45,154 nucleotides of DNA, taken from positions 1-45,154 of the IMG/VR virus record IMGVR_UViG_3300047553_000511; one strand, given 5' to 3'. The notes under the pieces are model-generated. The model ran no database searches. It had not been told where the DNA came from and worked only from the letters and a program-made list of their open reading frames with translations. Positions within the stretch are counted from its first letter, which is position 1. Every line of letters begins with the position of its first letter. Shown piece by piece: positions 14,487-23,329 of this stretch. Source of the stretch: a virus. The position numbers and the translations under genes were made by a program.

Positions 14487-15149
14487 ATGATAGATAATTT
14501 AGAACTTATTAAACCCCTCCTAAACTTTGAAGAGAAAGGTGATTTCTATATGCTATATATTTTCAAGCGTAAGAAAGACCAGACAACTGATAAAGCTAAT
14601 CACCAATCGGTAAGAACAATCAAAACTTATTGTATTGAAAGTATCGAACAATTAGATGAGAGATACGATGAGATTACCCAATTATGTGAGATGTTCCGTG
14701 CAAGGGCATATATTCATATCCAAAAACAAAACCATAAGGATGTTGCAATGAATATGATTACTGAAATTGTAACACGTATTCAATCAGGTCAAATCAACCA
14801 AAAGAATGTATTTGATTCAGTTGTAGGTCAATTGAAAACAAATGAAAAGAGATGGATTGTTGATTTAGATACTACTGATGCAGATGAGTTAGAACGAATC
14901 AAAAAGGTAATCGAAGTAACAAGACCAGAAGGTGATAAGATTGAAGCAGTTATTCCAACAAAGAATGGATTTCATCTTATTACAAAAAGATTCGATGTGC
15001 AGATGTTTAGAAATCTTTATCCACATATCGATATTCAAAAAAAGAACCCAACACTATTATACTATCCAACAATACTAAGTGTAATGGTTGAAAATGAAAA
15101 GACAATTGAAAACCTTAATAAAATTTTAAATGAAACTAACATTAAATAA
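14487..15149 (+). CDS. hypothetical phage protein, 220 aa
   Basis: The segment RWIVDLDTTDADELERIKKV, followed some 20 residues later by PTKNGFHLITKRFD, recalls the DxD and G-x-H motifs of the archaeo-eukaryotic primase fold, but the usual spacing and third acidic motif are unclear. An N-terminal alpha/beta part precedes it. It could be a degenerate primase-like or nucleotide-binding protein; this is a weak suggestion. It overlaps the next gene by 20 bases. Confidence 0.6.
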   Translation: MIDNLELIKPLLNFEEKGDFYMLYIFKRKKDQTTDKANHQSVRTIKTYCIESIEQLDERYDEITQLCEMFRARAYIHIQKQNHKDVAMNMITEIVTRIQSGQINQKNVFDSVVGQLKTNEKRWIVDLDTTDADELERIKKVIEVTRPEGDKIEAVIPTKNGFHLITKRFDVQMFRNLYPHIDIQKKNPTLLYYPTILSVMVENEKTIENLNKILNETNIK

Positions 15150-15783
15150 AGGACAGAAGTTGTGGTTCACGAGTGATACTCACTACAACCATGCTAACAT
15201 TTGTTCTGCTACAACGAAATGGCAAGACCCCGTTACTTGTAGAGAGTTCAAAACGTTAGAACATATGAACGCAACGTTAGTGAATAATATCAACGAGTTT
15301 GTAAAACAAGATGATATTTTATTCCATTTAGGTGATTGGAGTTTCGGTGGGTTCGAACAAATTGAATTGTTTAGAAATAAAATCGTTTGTCAAAATATCC
15401 ACATCATTACAGGTAACCACGACCATCACATCGAAAACAATAAAGAAGGATGTCAATCTCTTTTCAGTTCGGTGAATAAATACCTTAACTTAAATGTTAA
15501 GTGGAATGTGGGAACTCCTTTAATGGGAGAACAACGATTTGCCTTAATGCACTTTCCTATAGCAAGTTGGGATAATATGGCAAGAGGTGCAATTCACTTA
15601 CATGGACACGTTCACTTTAATCCAAAGTTGAGAATCGGTTCTGGTAAGATGATGGATGTGGGTGTAGATGGTAATGCATTATACCCAATTGAAATGAGCA
15701 CGATATTAAGTTTAATGAGAAATCAACCAATTAAAAGTTTATTCTCATTTGACCATCACGAAATTGTAGAAAATTATAAATAA
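15130..15783 (+). CDS. calcineurin-like metallophosphoesterase, 217 aa
   Basis: All metal-binding motifs are visible in order: FTSDTHYNHANI (D-x-H, residues 14-25), FHLGDWSFGG (GD), IITGNHDHHI (GNHD), LMHFPI (H) and HLHGHVHFNP (GHxH). This is the two-metal phosphoesterase fold. Phage versions act on phosphodiesters or phosphomonoesters of nucleic acids or nucleotides. It overlaps the preceding gene and precedes a lipoprotein. Exact substrate unknown. Confidence 0.85.
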   Translation: MKLTLNKGQKLWFTSDTHYNHANICSATTKWQDPVTCREFKTLEHMNATLVNNINEFVKQDDILFHLGDWSFGGFEQIELFRNKIVCQNIHIITGNHDHHIENNKEGCQSLFSSVNKYLNLNVKWNVGTPLMGEQRFALMHFPIASWDNMARGAIHLHGHVHFNPKLRIGSGKMMDVGVDGNALYPIEMSTILSLMRNQPIKSLFSFDHHEIVENYK

Positions 15784-15791
15784 AATAAATT

Positions 15792-16049
15792 ATGAAAAAA
15801 GTATTATTAGGATTATTTGGAATTATGATGTTAGCATCTTGCACCGAAAACACTCGTGCAAGAGTATGGGGTGGAACTGAAACTATTGAATTAGATTCGG
15901 GTGTTCGATTGGTGAATGTAACTTGGAAAGAAGGTTCATCATTATGGATTCTTACAAAAAAAGATACTACAAAAGCATCAACATACTCATTTAGTGAGAA
16001 ATCAAATTTGGGTGTGATGGAAGGAAATGTAATCATTATAGAAAAATAA
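15792..16049 (+). CDS. small lipoprotein, 85 aa
   Basis: Signal peptide MKKVLLGLFGIMMLASC with lipobox LASC; the mature protein would be lipid-anchored at Cys17. The rest is a small beta-rich domain (TIELDSGVRLVNVTWKEGSS). In Bacteroidota, lipoproteins reach the inner or outer membrane. A phage-coded one could alter the host surface, for example to block superinfection (inference). Confidence 0.75.
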   Translation: MKKVLLGLFGIMMLASCTENTRARVWGGTETIELDSGVRLVNVTWKEGSSLWILTKKDTTKASTYSFSEKSNLGVMEGNVIIIEK

Positions 16050-16061
16050 AATAAATAAGTT

Positions 16062-16688
16062 ATGGCTATTAAATTAAAAGCAGAAAGTTGGCATTATAAG
16101 TTCTTTAAGAAACAATTACCTTATACATCAGCACCACGAACATTATGTCCGTATTTTTGGATATTGGTAGGATTGTTAGTAACATACCCGTTTCTACAAG
16201 CAGGTAAGGGTATTGATACGTTTTTCACTTGGTTAGTTGGGTTTATACCAAAGACAAAAGAAAAAGAACAATCTCAAGAAGAATGGGAAAGAGAATATAA
16301 AGAGAAACGTAGAAAGGCAAAGATTAAAGAAGAGAAAATGCACCGAATAGGTAAGGTTTTCAGTAACATCTTTTTTTATGGTGTTCTACCAATTATAGGT
16401 TGTATATTGATATACTTTATTGGAAGAGAGTTGATTCGAATACCTTTGATAAATACATTAGCTGCATTGGGTATTTGTATTGTAATCGCATTAATTATAG
16501 TTGGAATAGTGGAATTGGGTGAACGATGGGGTGATAAGGTGGTTGATTTATTAATTAAGATTATTGGAACTCCTATCAAATGGTGTTGGTTGATGATTAA
16601 AGCCGGATATGAGAAAGCATGTCCATTAGTAGAATGGGAAGGTGAGGTATATAAGGAAACTGAACGAGATTATCATCATTTCAATTAA
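16062..16688 (+). CDS. multi-span membrane protein, 208 aa
   Basis: Three or four hydrophobic segments: about residues 30-50 (YFWILVGLLVTYPFL), 105-122 (FFYGVLPIIGCILIYFIG), 130-152 (LINTLAALGICIVIALIIVG), and a weaker one near 165-180. Between the first two is a highly charged cytoplasmic stretch (KEKEQSQEEWEREYKEKRRK). No enzyme motif is visible. It could be part of a phage-induced membrane structure. Function unknown. Confidence 0.6.
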   Translation: MAIKLKAESWHYKFFKKQLPYTSAPRTLCPYFWILVGLLVTYPFLQAGKGIDTFFTWLVGFIPKTKEKEQSQEEWEREYKEKRRKAKIKEEKMHRIGKVFSNIFFYGVLPIIGCILIYFIGRELIRIPLINTLAALGICIVIALIIVGIVELGERWGDKVVDLLIKIIGTPIKWCWLMIKAGYEKACPLVEWEGEVYKETERDYHHFN

Positions 16689-16691
16689 ACT

Positions 16692-16889
16692 ATGGATATG
16701 TTAAAATTTTTTATAATAATAATATTCTCACTTTTAATTTCATTTGGAATGTGGTATTTGATATTCGCATTCGTATCGGGTGCATGGAATCCATTAGAAT
16801 GGCATTGGATAGCACGATTAGCATATTTGTGGATTGCAATATCAGCATCAACAGCAGTAAGTGAGGGAATGACAAACAAATTTTTATGA
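16692..16889 (+). CDS. small membrane protein with two spans, 65 aa
   Basis: Two hydrophobic helices (MDMLKFFIIIIFSLLISFGM; ARLAYLWIAISASTAV) joined by a short loop (GAWNPLEWHW). It overlaps the next gene by 4 bases (ATGA) and follows another membrane protein, suggesting a joint membrane complex. Function unknown. Confidence 0.6.
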   Translation: MDMLKFFIIIIFSLLISFGMWYLIFAFVSGAWNPLEWHWIARLAYLWIAISASTAVSEGMTNKFL

Positions 16890-17071
16890 TAAAAGTATTC
16901 ACATCAAACGTAAGCCCAGACGATAATAAAGCTGGAATGGATTTCACACAACAAATAGATAAGTGGTTGGGTAGTTATGCTGCCAATAGACCACACATTA
17001 TAAACATTCATACTAACTCAAATGAATATGGTTGGATGATTGTTATTCAATATGATATGTCAATAAGATGA
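16886..17071 (+). CDS. hypothetical protein, 61 aa
   Basis: Small beta/alpha protein with FTQQIDKWLGSYAANRPHII and a C-terminal strand (YGWMIVIQYDMSIR). It overlaps both neighbours by four bases, so translation of all three is probably coupled. No family recognised. Confidence 0.6.
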   Translation: MIKVFTSNVSPDDNKAGMDFTQQIDKWLGSYAANRPHIINIHTNSNEYGWMIVIQYDMSIR

Positions 17072-17481
17072 AAAATTTAATATTATTAAGAGGATTGCCA
17101 GGGAGTGGTAAATCTACATTCGCTAAAACTATGTGGAGTGAATTGGTAGTTTGTGAAGCAGATGATTACTTCATAGATGAAGAAACTGGCGAATATAAAT
17201 TCAATGCAAGAGATTTACCTAAAGCACATAATTGGTGTAGATTTAGAGTAGAAACCTTTATGAAGGATAATCAGATGAATGACCAATTCTATCCAAACAT
17301 CGTAGTATCAAATACATTCACTCAATATTGGGAAATGGATGAGTATTACGAATTGGCTAAAAAATATGGTTATATAGTTTATTCTTTAATCGTAGAGAAT
17401 AGACATGGTGGAGTAAATCAACATGGAGTTCCAGCTGAAAAGTTAGAACAAATGAAAAATAGATTCGAAGTAAAGTTATAG
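17068..17481 (+). CDS. P-loop kinase, polynucleotide-kinase-like, 137 aa
   Basis: Walker A motif GLPGSGKST at residues 9-17 follows a hydrophobic strand (NLILLR). CEADDYFIDEETGEYKF provides the acidic pocket typical of the 'AAA_33' kinases, with AHNWCRFRVETFMKD and IVVSNTFTQYWEM as in NEDD4BP2-like and phage polynucleotide kinases. It lacks a fused phosphatase, so 3'-end processing would need another protein such as the HAD enzyme at 11557. A 5'-end RNA or DNA kinase role is inferred. Confidence 0.75.
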   Translation: MKNLILLRGLPGSGKSTFAKTMWSELVVCEADDYFIDEETGEYKFNARDLPKAHNWCRFRVETFMKDNQMNDQFYPNIVVSNTFTQYWEMDEYYELAKKYGYIVYSLIVENRHGGVNQHGVPAEKLEQMKNRFEVKL

Positions 17482-17484
17482 GAT

Positions 17485-17886
17485 ATGAACCCACAATTAG
17501 AAGCATTAAAGAAACATTTAGAATCCGATGAGGGTAAAGCATCTATAAAACGATTTGTTGAAAAGATGGTTAATAGATATGATGTTAGACAGAGATGGGT
17601 TGAAAAGATTCATACCTACTATGGTAATGATATTGATTCACTAACTGAAAAGTTGATGGATAAGTATTATTCAAAAGAGTATAGTGATAGAGAATACTAT
17701 AAATGCCATTGTGAACCCAGAGAACCTCTATTATGGTTGTTGATGGAATATGCGGAAACATATGGTAAGAAATGTAAGAACAAAAAGTATTATAATGATT
17801 TCACCGGAGTTGCATACTACTTGGGTTCTTATGTAATTCAAACAATGCACGGACAAGGTTCGGTAATTAGAATAGATAAAAAATAA
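17485..17886 (+). CDS. hypothetical protein, 133 aa
   Basis: All-helical, basic protein (EALKKHLESDEGKASIKRFV; YDVRQRWVEKIHTYYGNDID) with a CHCEP motif in the middle and a hydrophobic core (PLLWLLMEYAETYGKKCKNK). Possibly one zinc-binding pair. Function unknown. Three bases after the kinase gene. Confidence 0.6.
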   Translation: MNPQLEALKKHLESDEGKASIKRFVEKMVNRYDVRQRWVEKIHTYYGNDIDSLTEKLMDKYYSKEYSDREYYKCHCEPREPLLWLLMEYAETYGKKCKNKKYYNDFTGVAYYLGSYVIQTMHGQGSVIRIDKK

Positions 17887-17889
17887 TAT

Positions 17890-18441
17890 ATGGGAATAAC
17901 AATACCACAACCTCCAATTAGTATGAAGAAATTTCAAACTGAATTAGAACATATACCACAAGAACACTTTGTAAGAAAGAGTGATACAAAAGCGGTAACT
18001 AAACATGAACCAAAGGAAGAACCAAAGTTTGGTCAAAAAGAAAGTTTCAATATAGGTGATAATACATTTCATTATACCGAACCCGAAATGCCGATTACTG
18101 CGAGTTATGACCCAAACACATTTCAAATGACAGGTGCATCAACTTCGTATTCATTTCAAAGTGTAGAAGATGCTATCCAAAATGGTAAGGATACTGATTT
18201 GGTTGTTATGAATGTAGGGGATGTTCGTGCTATGCAAGAGAGGATTCGGATAATGGAAAAGGAGATAATGAAATCCTACTCTAATACATCAGCCAAACAA
18301 AAACATAACGATATGATTATGGATATGGAACGAAAGAGAATCGCAATGAACGAACAAATTAGGGAACACGAAATGGCCACCGATTTAAGAAAGATGGAAA
18401 TCCAAAAGGCTATGTTAAATCGTAACTTCAAATTTAAGTAA
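17890..18441 (+). CDS. hypothetical protein with C-terminal coiled coil, 183 aa
   Basis: The first ~100 residues are Pro/Lys/Glu-rich and low in structure (KHEPKEEPKFGQKESFNIGD). Residues about 115-180 form a long helix with heptads (MQERIRIMEKEIMKSYSNTS, MERKRIAMNEQIREHEMATD). It may be a scaffold or linker. Last gene of the operon, directly followed by a terminator. Confidence 0.6.
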   Translation: MGITIPQPPISMKKFQTELEHIPQEHFVRKSDTKAVTKHEPKEEPKFGQKESFNIGDNTFHYTEPEMPITASYDPNTFQMTGASTSYSFQSVEDAIQNGKDTDLVVMNVGDVRAMQERIRIMEKEIMKSYSNTSAKQKHNDMIMDMERKRIAMNEQIREHEMATDLRKMEIQKAMLNRNFKFK

Positions 18442-18451
18442 TTGATAATGA

Positions 18452-18478
18452 ATGAGTTATAAAATAACTCATTTTTTA
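18452..18478 (+). terminator. intrinsic terminator
   Basis: A perfect 8-bp stem (atgagtta 18452-18459 with taactcat 18465-18472) and a run of T's mark the end of the operon ending at 18441. A promoter begins immediately after, at 18479. Confidence 0.85.
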
Positions 18479-18510
18479 TTTGGATATATCCCAAATTCTT
18501 CGTATATTAG
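18479..18510 (+). promoter_or_regulatory. Bacteroidota-type promoter
   Basis: TTTGG at 18479 and TATATTAG at 18503, spacing 24, directly after the terminator. Drives the PRPP-synthetase-like gene at 18532. Confidence 0.85.
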
Positions 18511-18531
18511 CTTTATAAAAATGATACATAA

Positions 18532-19404
18532 ATGACAAGATTACTATTAGACCTTACCGATATATCAAACTCTGATATATCATTTAAGATTTCCAAATTC
18601 CCCGATGGACAACAATCGGTTTCCATAACTGGTGGATTTGATGGAAACGAAACAATCCAATTATCATCTCGCATGAATTCGTTCAAAGATATTGAATTGA
18701 TTATTTGTGCTAATCAGGCTCTTAAAGAGAATGGGGCTAAAAATGTAGAACTATATGTTCCCTATTTTTTAGGTGCACGTAGTGATAGGAAGTTCGAACA
18801 AGGACAAACGAATTACCTTAAAAATGTAATTTGTCCTATTATCAATTCACAAGGATTTAGTAAAGTAATTGTGGTGGACCCCCATAGTGATGTATTAGAA
18901 GCTTGTTTGAATAACTTCTATAAGATTAACAACTTTCAATTGGTTGAATTTGCTCTTACAGAGTTAGGAGGGCGTAATTCTCAAACTGCAATAGTATCAC
19001 CCGATGCTGGAGCGTTAAAGAAGATATTTGATGTAGCAAAAGAATTCAACATTACAAATGTAATCACTGCATCAAAGGTTAGAGATATTGCAACCGGTAA
19101 TATCGTTAGAACTGAATTACCAACTATGGATTTGAGAGATATTGAGCATATTATCGTTATAGATGATATTTGTGATGGTGGTAGAACCTTTATAGAATTG
19201 ACTAAAGCAATCAAAGAAATAACTGAAATACCAATTTATTTAATTGTTACACATGGTATATTCTCAGCAGGATTTGAAAAGTTAAGTGATGAATTGGCTG
19301 GTATCTTTTGTACCGATAGTATTAAGGTTATTGACCCCGAAATTGTTAAGGTTCAAACAAAAGATGGTAATGCAGCTTTCGTTAAACAATTAAACGTATT
19401 CTAA
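18532..19404 (+). CDS. prs: ribose-phosphate pyrophosphokinase-like enzyme, 290 aa
   Basis: Full-length PRPP-synthetase fold: FPDGQQSVSI (substrate region), YFLGARSDRKFEQGQ (the R-x-D-R flexible loop), VVDPHSDVLE near residue 115, IVSPDAGALKK near 154, and the PRPP-binding loop HIIVIDDICDGGRTF near 205. The canonical enzyme makes PRPP from ribose-5-phosphate and ATP. In phages it often pairs with a nicotinamide phosphoribosyltransferase. Some such phage enzymes instead pyrophosphorylate ADP-ribose (Adps) to rebuild NAD+ after immune depletion. The pairing with the gene at 19871 makes one of these roles likely. Confidence 0.88.
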   Translation: MTRLLLDLTDISNSDISFKISKFPDGQQSVSITGGFDGNETIQLSSRMNSFKDIELIICANQALKENGAKNVELYVPYFLGARSDRKFEQGQTNYLKNVICPIINSQGFSKVIVVDPHSDVLEACLNNFYKINNFQLVEFALTELGGRNSQTAIVSPDAGALKKIFDVAKEFNITNVITASKVRDIATGNIVRTELPTMDLRDIEHIIVIDDICDGGRTFIELTKAIKEITEIPIYLIVTHGIFSAGFEKLSDELAGIFCTDSIKVIDPEIVKVQTKDGNAAFVKQLNVF

Positions 19405-19405
19405 T

Positions 19406-19813
19406 ATGAAACAAATAGATGAGTATTTAGACCCTAGCAGTTCATTGCATAGATTGTTAGATGAGTATAAAAAATATGGTTCATTATGTATTGGATTTGA
19501 TTTCGATGGGACGGTATATGATTACCACCAAACCGGAGCATCTTATGAATATGTGATTGAACTATTGAGGGATTTGAAGGAGTTAAATTGTACCCTAATA
19601 TGTTGGACAGCCCAAAAGGATTTAGAGTTCGTAGAAAAATTCCTTACCGAAAATGAGATTCCATATGATGGGATAAATACCGATGGAATCAATTTAGGAT
19701 GGGATTCACGTAAACCATTCTTTTCAGCCCTATTAGATGATAGAGCTGGATTGAAACAGGTCTACGATGAACTTCGTTGGTTGGTAAAATTATTCAAAAA
19801 AACTGATAAATAA
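19406..19813 (+). CDS. HAD-like hydrolase, 135 aa
   Basis: CIGFDFDGTVYDYHQTG contains the D-x-D-G-T/V nucleophile motif. LICWTAQKD is the motif II strand and ALLDDRAG the terminal acidic motif. The length is that of a minimal HAD domain with almost no cap, as in phage-encoded nucleotidases. It lies between the PRPP-synthetase-like and nicotinamide transferase genes, so it may act on a phosphorylated nucleotide or ribose intermediate; this is inference. Confidence 0.8.
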   Translation: MKQIDEYLDPSSSLHRLLDEYKKYGSLCIGFDFDGTVYDYHQTGASYEYVIELLRDLKELNCTLICWTAQKDLEFVEKFLTENEIPYDGINTDGINLGWDSRKPFFSALLDDRAGLKQVYDELRWLVKLFKKTDK

Positions 19814-19845
19814 TTTGGAAATCCCAAATAAAAGTTGTATATTAG
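19814..19845 (+). promoter_or_regulatory. Bacteroidota-type promoter
   Basis: TTTGG at 19814 and TATATTAG at 19838, spacing 24. It immediately follows the stop of the HAD gene and gives the nicotinamide transferase gene its own transcription start. Confidence 0.8.
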
Positions 19846-19870
19846 CTTTATAATTAAAACATAAAAGAAT

Positions 19871-21436
19871 ATGAATCCATTATTATTGACCGATGGTTAC
19901 AAGACTGGTCATCACCAACAATATCCAAAAGGGACAGAGTTGGTTTATTCAAATTTCACCCCACGTTCTAACAAATACGCACCAGAAGGTTGTGATGCAG
20001 TTGTATCATTTGGCCAACAAATGATTATGATGCAAATCCATAATGCGTTCCAAAACGAATTCTTTTCTAAACCAAAGGAAGAAGTTTGTGGTGAAATGAA
20101 AAAGGAGTTAAGTTTATATTTGGGAACTGATTATGATGTTTCCCATTTTGAGGCGTTACATGATTTGGGTTATTTACCAATCAAAGTAAAGGGTATTGAA
20201 GAAGGAACATTAGTTCCAATTAAGATACCAGTATTGACAATCTACAATACATTACCTGAATTCTATTGGGTTACGAATTATTTAGAAACAATCATTTCTA
20301 ACTTATTGTGGAAACCTATGACATCTGCAACAATTGCACATCAGTATCGTAAGGTATTGACAAAGTGGCAAGAAAAAACTGATGCTGAAAAAGGTTGGTT
20401 TATTGATTGGCAAGGACATGATTTCTCTATGAGAGGTATGGATTCAGTTGAGGCTACAATCGCTAGTGGTTTAGGTCACTTAACATCATTTAGTGGAACT
20501 GATAGTTTACCTGCAATTTATGGTGCTAGAAATTTCTATGGTGAAGAAGGATTCGTTGGTGGTTCAGTAAACGCAACCGAACATAGTGTAATGTGTGCCG
20601 GAACAAAAGATGATGAAGTTGGAACATTCCGTAGATTATTAGAAACATATCCAAAAGGTATTTTATCAGTTGTAAGTGATACGTGGGATTTATGGAAAGT
20701 ATGTACCGAACACGTTGTTACTCTTAAAGAAGAAATCTTAGGGAGAGATGGTAAGTTAGTAATTAGACCTGATAGTGGTGACCCCGTAGATATTCTTTGT
20801 GGTATTGATGATTACAAACAAGATGAAGATGGTACGATGTATAAAGTACATTTAACTAGTGGAATGTTTAGAGACAGAGGTAGAAAGATTTCACCTACTG
20901 AACAAAAGGGTGTGATTGAATTACTTTGGGATGTATTTGGTGGAACAATCAACGAACAAGGTTATAAAGTATTAGACCAACATATCGGAGCAATCTACGG
21001 CGATAGTATCACAATTGATAGAGCCAATGAGATTTGTGAACGATTAGAAGCAAAAGGTTTCGCATCTACAAATGTTGTGTTGGGTATTGGTTCATTTACA
21101 TATCAGTATAACACTCGTGATACATTTGGTTTCGCAATGAAAGCAACTTATGTTGAAGTGGAAGAACATTTTGAAGCAACTGATGAACATCCAGCTGGAT
21201 ATCATATTGTTGGTAGAGAAATCTTCAAAGACCCAATTACTGATGATGGTACAAAGAAATCTGCAACAGGTCTATTAGTTGTATATGACAACTACGAAGG
21301 TGGTTTAACTCTTATAGATAAAGCTAGTTGGGAATCAGAAGGACAAGGTAGATTAAAAACAATTTACGAAAATGGTAAGTTCTATAACACAACAACACTT
21401 ACTCAAATTAAAGAGAGAATTAAAACAAATAAATAA
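19871..21436 (+). CDS. nadV: nicotinamide phosphoribosyltransferase-like enzyme, 521 aa
   Basis: The protein aligns by eye with NAMPT/NadV from the start (NPLLLTDGYKTGHHQQYPKG, then YSNFTPRSNKY) through HDFSMRGMDSVE, FSGTDSLPA near residue 207, the catalytic-histidine segment TEHSVMCAG near 237, and LVIRPDSGDPVDIL near 296. Length is near the family's typical ~470-500. NAMPT joins nicotinamide and PRPP to give NMN. A phage variant (Namat) instead uses ADP-ribose pyrophosphate and makes NAD+ directly. Either way it belongs to NAD+ salvage, together with the gene at 18532. No NMN adenylyltransferase is seen in the window. Confidence 0.93.
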   Translation: MNPLLLTDGYKTGHHQQYPKGTELVYSNFTPRSNKYAPEGCDAVVSFGQQMIMMQIHNAFQNEFFSKPKEEVCGEMKKELSLYLGTDYDVSHFEALHDLGYLPIKVKGIEEGTLVPIKIPVLTIYNTLPEFYWVTNYLETIISNLLWKPMTSATIAHQYRKVLTKWQEKTDAEKGWFIDWQGHDFSMRGMDSVEATIASGLGHLTSFSGTDSLPAIYGARNFYGEEGFVGGSVNATEHSVMCAGTKDDEVGTFRRLLETYPKGILSVVSDTWDLWKVCTEHVVTLKEEILGRDGKLVIRPDSGDPVDILCGIDDYKQDEDGTMYKVHLTSGMFRDRGRKISPTEQKGVIELLWDVFGGTINEQGYKVLDQHIGAIYGDSITIDRANEICERLEAKGFASTNVVLGIGSFTYQYNTRDTFGFAMKATYVEVEEHFEATDEHPAGYHIVGREIFKDPITDDGTKKSATGLLVVYDNYEGGLTLIDKASWESEGQGRLKTIYENGKFYNTTTLTQIKERIKTNK

Positions 21437-21454
21437 TAATTAAAACTAAACAAA

Positions 21455-23326
21455 ATGTTACAAACAATTTTAGGTTACGCATGGATGTTGATTCCATTAT
21501 TAGCAATTATCGGTTACAAGTTCACTTTGAGAGTGTTCTTCGGTATGGTGATTATTCCAGAAAACAAAATCGGTTTGATTACCAAAAAGTTCGTTCTATT
21601 TGGAACAAATAAATCTTTACCAGATGGTAAGATTATCGCATTGAATGGTGAACCCGGTTTCCAAGCTCAAACTCTAGCTCCTGGTTTATATTGGGGATAT
21701 TGGGTTTGGCAGTATTCAATTGACCAAGCAGGTTTAATTGAAATTCCAAAGGGTAAAATTGGTTTACTATCTGCAAAGGATGGTGCACAATTACCAACGG
21801 GTGCAATCTTAGCACGTCATATTGATTGTGATAATTTCCAAGATACAATAGCATTCTTAACAAAGGGTGGACAGAGAGGTAAGCAAGTTGGATACTTAAA
21901 TAATGGTGTATATCGTATCAACCCATTCTTATTTGATATTTCAGTTGCAGATATTACAAACATCGAAGATGGACAAGTAGGTATTATCACTGCATTGGAT
22001 GGTACTCCATTAGATGCTGGAAACATTGCGGGTGCAGTTGTTGAAGGACATAATAACTTTCAGGACTTTGATAAGTTCTTAGCGAATGGTGGTCAAAGAG
22101 GTTTACAAACACAAGTAGTTCAAGCCGGTAACTATTCATTTAACCCATGGGCAATCCAAGTGGAGAAAGTTGATATGACACAAATTCCTATTGGACACGT
22201 TGGGGTTATTATCTCATATGTTGGTAAGGAAGGTAAAGATACATCTGGTACATCTTTCAAACATGGTAATATCGTAGGTAAAGGTGAGAAAGGTGTTTGT
22301 GGTGTTCCATTAGACCCAGGTAAATATGCAATCAATCCTTATACACATAAGATTGAAGTTGTACCAACTACTAACTTAGTATTGAATTGGGCTAATGCAA
22401 GAAGTGAATCTCATAATTTAGATAAGGGATTAAGTACAATCACAGTTCGTTCAAAAGATGGTTTCCCATTCAACTTAGATGTATCACAAATTATTCACAT
22501 TCCTGCAACTGAAGCACCAAAGGTAATCGCACGATTCGGTTCAATGCAGAACTTAGTTTCACAAGTATTAGAACCAACAATTGGAAACTACTTTAGAAAC
22601 TCTGCACAAGATAGTGATGTAATCGCGTTCTTATCAACTCGTCAAAGTAGACAAGATGCAGCAAAGGTAGCAATTAGTAAAGTATTAGATGAATATAATG
22701 TTTACGCAGTGGATACTTTAATCGGTGACATTAATCCACCAGAATCTTTAATGAAAACTCTTACTGATAGAAAGATTGCACAAGAAGAAGAGGTTACATT
22801 TGAAACACAACGTAAAGCACAAGACCAACGTAAAACGTTAGAATCTGCAAAGGCGTTAGCAGATATGCAAGGTCAAATGGTTGCTGCACAACAATCGGTA
22901 GAAATCTCCGAAAGAGAAGCACAGGCATCAGTTAAGAAATCAGAGGGTGAGGCTAAAGCAATTGAGTTAAAAGCAACTGCACAGGCAAACGCGAAGAAAG
23001 TAACTGCACAAGCAGATGCTGCACAAATTGAATTGACTGGTAAAGCGGAAGCAACTAAAATCCAAGCAATTGGTAAATCAACTGCCGAGGCATATGATAT
23101 GCAGGTTAAAGCAATGGGTGGTGATAATTTCGCTAAGTTTAAGATTACCGAAGAGATTGGTAAGAATGGTATTAAGATTATTCCAGAGGTTCTTATCTCC
23201 GGTAATGGTAATGGTTCACCAATCGATGGTTTGTTAGGTATGGAATTACTTAAACAAATTAGTGATAAAAAAGATTTACAATCAATCGTAGAAACAACAA
23301 CTGAATCTACAAAGAAAACTAAATAA
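21455..23326 (+). CDS. SPFH-domain membrane protein with N-terminal repeats, 623 aa
   Basis: An N-terminal membrane helix (about residues 7-35) is followed by several similar ~80-90-residue modules with a G-x-(I/V)-G-(L/I)-(L/I) strand and FL-x-x-GGQRG (AFLTKGGQRGKQ and KFLANGGQRGLQ). A canonical SPFH/PHB domain comes next (TITVRSKDGFPFNLDVSQII; FRNSAQDSDVIAFLSTRQSR), then a long Ala/Glu/Lys coiled coil (EGEAKAIELKATAQANAKKV). SPFH proteins oligomerise into membrane cages (flotillin, HflK/C). A phage copy might shield membranes or modulate FtsH/HflKC. It sits between NAD-salvage genes. Confidence 0.85.
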   Translation: MLQTILGYAWMLIPLLAIIGYKFTLRVFFGMVIIPENKIGLITKKFVLFGTNKSLPDGKIIALNGEPGFQAQTLAPGLYWGYWVWQYSIDQAGLIEIPKGKIGLLSAKDGAQLPTGAILARHIDCDNFQDTIAFLTKGGQRGKQVGYLNNGVYRINPFLFDISVADITNIEDGQVGIITALDGTPLDAGNIAGAVVEGHNNFQDFDKFLANGGQRGLQTQVVQAGNYSFNPWAIQVEKVDMTQIPIGHVGVIISYVGKEGKDTSGTSFKHGNIVGKGEKGVCGVPLDPGKYAINPYTHKIEVVPTTNLVLNWANARSESHNLDKGLSTITVRSKDGFPFNLDVSQIIHIPATEAPKVIARFGSMQNLVSQVLEPTIGNYFRNSAQDSDVIAFLSTRQSRQDAAKVAISKVLDEYNVYAVDTLIGDINPPESLMKTLTDRKIAQEEEVTFETQRKAQDQRKTLESAKALADMQGQMVAAQQSVEISEREAQASVKKSEGEAKAIELKATAQANAKKVTAQADAAQIELTGKAEATKIQAIGKSTAEAYDMQVKAMGGDNFAKFKITEEIGKNGIKIIPEVLISGNGNGSPIDGLLGMELLKQISDKKDLQSIVETTTESTKKTK

Positions 23327-23329
23327 AAT

